From an uncultured Clostridia bacterium (GTDB lineage Bacteria; Bacillota; Clostridia; Oscillospirales; Acutalibacteraceae), in assembly GCA_946405475.1 (NCBI GenBank), contig CAMJHI010000093.1, positions 1 to 8,013 of the forward strand: DNA of 8,013 nucleotides. The letters are read 5' to 3'. The notes beneath the pieces are model-generated. The model was not told where the DNA came from, searched no databases, and worked only from the letters and a program-made list of their open reading frames with translations. Shown in pieces: positions 6,401-8,013 of the stretch. Each line of letters begins with the position of its first letter. Positions within the stretch are counted from its first letter, which is position 1. Position numbers and translations under genes: made by a program.

Positions 6401-7927
6401 TTATTCCCACTCCACCGTGGCGGGGGGTTTGGCGGTGATATCATAAGTGACGCGGTTGACGCCCTTGACCTCGTTGGTGATGCGGCGGGACACGCGCGAA
6501 AGCAGCCGGTGCGACAGGGGCGCGTATTCGCAGGTCATGAAGTCGTCGGTGATCACGGCGCGCAGGGCGAGCACGTAATCGTAAGTGCGCTCGTCGCCCA
6601 TCACGCCCACGGAGCGCGCGTTGGTGAGCACGGCAAAATACTGGTTGGGGCGTTTGCGCAGCCGGTCGACCTCCTCGCGGAAGATGGCGTCGGCGTCGCG
6701 CAGAATGTCCAGCTTTTCTTTGGTCAGCTCGCCCATGACGCGCACGGCGAGGCCGGGGCCGGGGAACGGCTGGCGCTCGACTAAAAACCGCGGCAGCCCG
6801 AGCTGGCGGCCGACGCGGCGGACCTCATCCTTGAACAGCCCGCGCAGCGGTTCGATCACGCCCTTGAAATCCATCGTTTCGGGCAGGCCGCCCACGTTGT
6901 GGTGGCTTTTGATGGTGGAGGCCTTGTCGGTGCCGGATTCGATCACGTCGGGGTAGATCGTGCCCTGCGCCAGATATTTGACGTCGTTCAGCTTTTTCGC
7001 TTCTTCCTGGAAGATCTCAACAAATTCGTTGCCGATGATCTTGCGCTTGGTTTCGGGGTCGGACACGCCCGCCAGCTTGTTCAGGTAGCGTTCTTCGGCG
7101 TTGACGCGGATGAACTGCAGGTCGCGTTTGGAAAAAATCGCCTCGATCTCGTCGCCTTCATTTTTGCGCATAAAGCCGTGGTCGACGAACACGCACACGA
7201 GCTGGTTGGGGATGGCCTTGGACAGCAGCGCGGCGCAGACCGAGGAATCGACCCCGCCGGAAAGCGCGAGCAGCACCTTGTCGCTGCCGACCTGTTCACG
7301 GATGGCTTTGACCTGACGGTCGATGTAATCGTCCATGGAATAATCGCCCGCCGCGCCGCAGACCGAATACAGAAACTGCCGGATCATCTTCACGCCGTCT
7401 TCGGTGTGGATCACCTCGGGGTGGAACTGCACGCCGAACAGCTTTTTCGCCGGGTTTTCCATGGCGGCGACGGGGCAGTCGGCGGTGTGCGCCGTGGCGA
7501 CGAAGCCCTCGGGCACGGCGGTGACGCGGTCGGTGTGGCTCATGAGCACGGTCTGGTTTTGAGCAAAGCCAGCAAAAAACGCGCTGCCCGGGTCGCAGAC
7601 CATGTCAGTCTGGCCGTATTCGCTCACGGTGCAGCTTTCCACCCGGCCGCCGAGGGTGTAGCTCATGAGCTGAAAGCCGTAGCAGATGCCGAGGATCGGC
7701 ACGCCCATTTCAAACAGCGCCTTGTCGCAGCGGGGCGAATCGGGCTTGTAAACGCTCATGGGGCCGCCGGTGGTGATGATGCCGATGGGATCGAGCGCGC
7801 GGATGCGCTCAAGCGGGCTGTTGCCCGGCAAAATCACGGAATAAACGCCGCATTCGCGCACGCGGCGCGCGATCAGCTCCTTGTATTGGCCGCCGAAATC
7901 CAGCACGATCACCGTTTGATTTTTCAT
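6401..7927 (-). CDS. guaA: GMP synthase (glutamine-hydrolysing)
   Basis: The 508-residue cytosolic enzyme converts XMP, ATP and glutamine to GMP, the last step of de novo guanine nucleotide synthesis. The N-terminal class I glutamine amidotransferase domain (1-190) has FGGQY (11-15), nucleophile Cys82 in GICYGFQL, and His169/Glu171 in VQFHPEV. The ATP pyrophosphatase domain (about 200-390) has the P-loop SGGVDSS (223-229). The C-terminal dimerisation domain includes RQPFPGPGLAVRV (385-397) and ends in PPATVEWE, the standard end of the family. Length fits the usual 505-525. I chose ATG at 7927 since it places MKNQTVIVLDFGGQY as in relatives; an in-frame TTG eight codons upstream is possible but would add a Lys/Glu-rich tail. 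AAGGA lies about 13 bases upstream, rather distant. It heads the guaA, ybaK-type, mutY group. Confidence 0.97.
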   Translation of the reverse strand: MKNQTVIVLDFGGQYKELIARRVRECGVYSVILPGNSPLERIRALDPIGIITTGGPMSVYKPDSPRCDKALFEMGVPILGICYGFQLMSYTLGGRVESCTVSEYGQTDMVCDPGSAFFAGFAQNQTVLMSHTDRVTAVPEGFVATAHTADCPVAAMENPAKKLFGVQFHPEVIHTEDGVKMIRQFLYSVCGAAGDYSMDDYIDRQVKAIREQVGSDKVLLALSGGVDSSVCAALLSKAIPNQLVCVFVDHGFMRKNEGDEIEAIFSKRDLQFIRVNAEERYLNKLAGVSDPETKRKIIGNEFVEIFQEEAKKLNDVKYLAQGTIYPDVIESGTDKASTIKSHHNVGGLPETMDFKGVIEPLRGLFKDEVRRVGRQLGLPRFLVERQPFPGPGLAVRVMGELTKEKLDILRDADAIFREEVDRLRKRPNQYFAVLTNARSVGVMGDERTYDYVLALRAVITDDFMTCEYAPLSHRLLSRVSRRITNEVKGVNRVTYDITAKPPATVEWE

Positions 7928-7967
7928 CGCTTTTTCTCTTTCCTTTTTCAAAGTTTTTTATGAAAAA

Positions 7968-7996
7968 GTTGTAACACAAAACCGCCCTGTTTGCAA
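7968..7996 (-). promoter_or_regulatory. Probable promoter of the guaA unit
   Basis: On the minus strand TTGCAA (7991-7996) lies 17 bases before TACAAC (7968-7973), a weaker -10 than TATAAT. Transcription would start near 7961, about 34 bases before the guaA ATG. The -35 box and the following GGGCG/TTTTGT spacer closely resemble those of the promoter at 4728-4756. No purine riboswitch is visible in the short upstream part inside the window. Confidence 0.55.
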
Positions 7997-8013
7997 GACG
8001 ATGCGGGAATTTT

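Noticed and set aside
6899..7963. Plus-strand open frame of 354 codons opposite guaA
   Set aside because: A mirror frame of a highly conserved gene in GC-rich DNA; low-complexity Val/Ala/His/Asp content and no recognisable domain.
7943..7968. AT-rich inverted repeat CTTTTTCA / TGAAAAAG ahead of guaA as a possible riboswitch or attenuator
   Set aside because: The upstream arm overlaps the -10 region and start point, so it would hardly be transcribed, and the stem is weak.

Overview
The window looks like a chromosomal segment of a GC-rich member of the Clostridia (Firmicutes), perhaps an Oscillospiraceae/Ruminococcaceae relative. The grounds are family resemblance of GuaA, MutY and the YbaK-type protein, AGGAGG-type ribosome binding sites, sigma-A-like promoters and AT-rich intergenic gaps between GC-rich genes. 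This placement is inference from protein style; no rRNA or other marker is present. All seven supported genes lie on the minus strand, so transcription runs from high to low coordinates.

Three probable transcription units are visible. (1) 7996 to 4826: a promoter, then guaA (GMP synthase), a YbaK/EbsC-type aminoacyl-tRNA deacylase and mutY (A/G-specific adenine glycosylase), separated by only 22 and 26 bases. This is a housekeeping group covering purine nucleotide synthesis, translation fidelity and repair of oxidative DNA damage. No terminator was seen after mutY. (2) 4756 to 2753: a strong promoter, then a small lipoprotein, a cytoplasmic cyclophilin-type prolyl isomerase and a six-helix membrane protein of unknown function, closed by a clear intrinsic terminator. 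(3) 2645 to the left edge: a strong promoter, a secreted subtilisin-family (S8) protease with a propeptide, then after a 139-base gap a nucleotidyltransferase-fold protein cut by the window edge.

Most of the unusual signal is between genes. The gap between the protease and the nucleotidyltransferase holds a palindromic element made of 7-base degenerate units (consensus NTGAANA) in opposite orientation on each side of a short perfect hairpin. One arm starts exactly at the protease stop codon, and a perfect 9-bp hairpin encodes the last protease residues. A second perfect hairpin sits directly before the nucleotidyltransferase ribosome binding site. The protease also has a compact CxxCxxCx3C cluster in its catalytic domain.

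I found no tRNA, rRNA, CRISPR array, transposase, phage gene or recognisable defence system, and nothing that amounts to a clearly new multi-gene system. The least explained coding unit is the lipoprotein/cyclophilin/membrane-protein operon.
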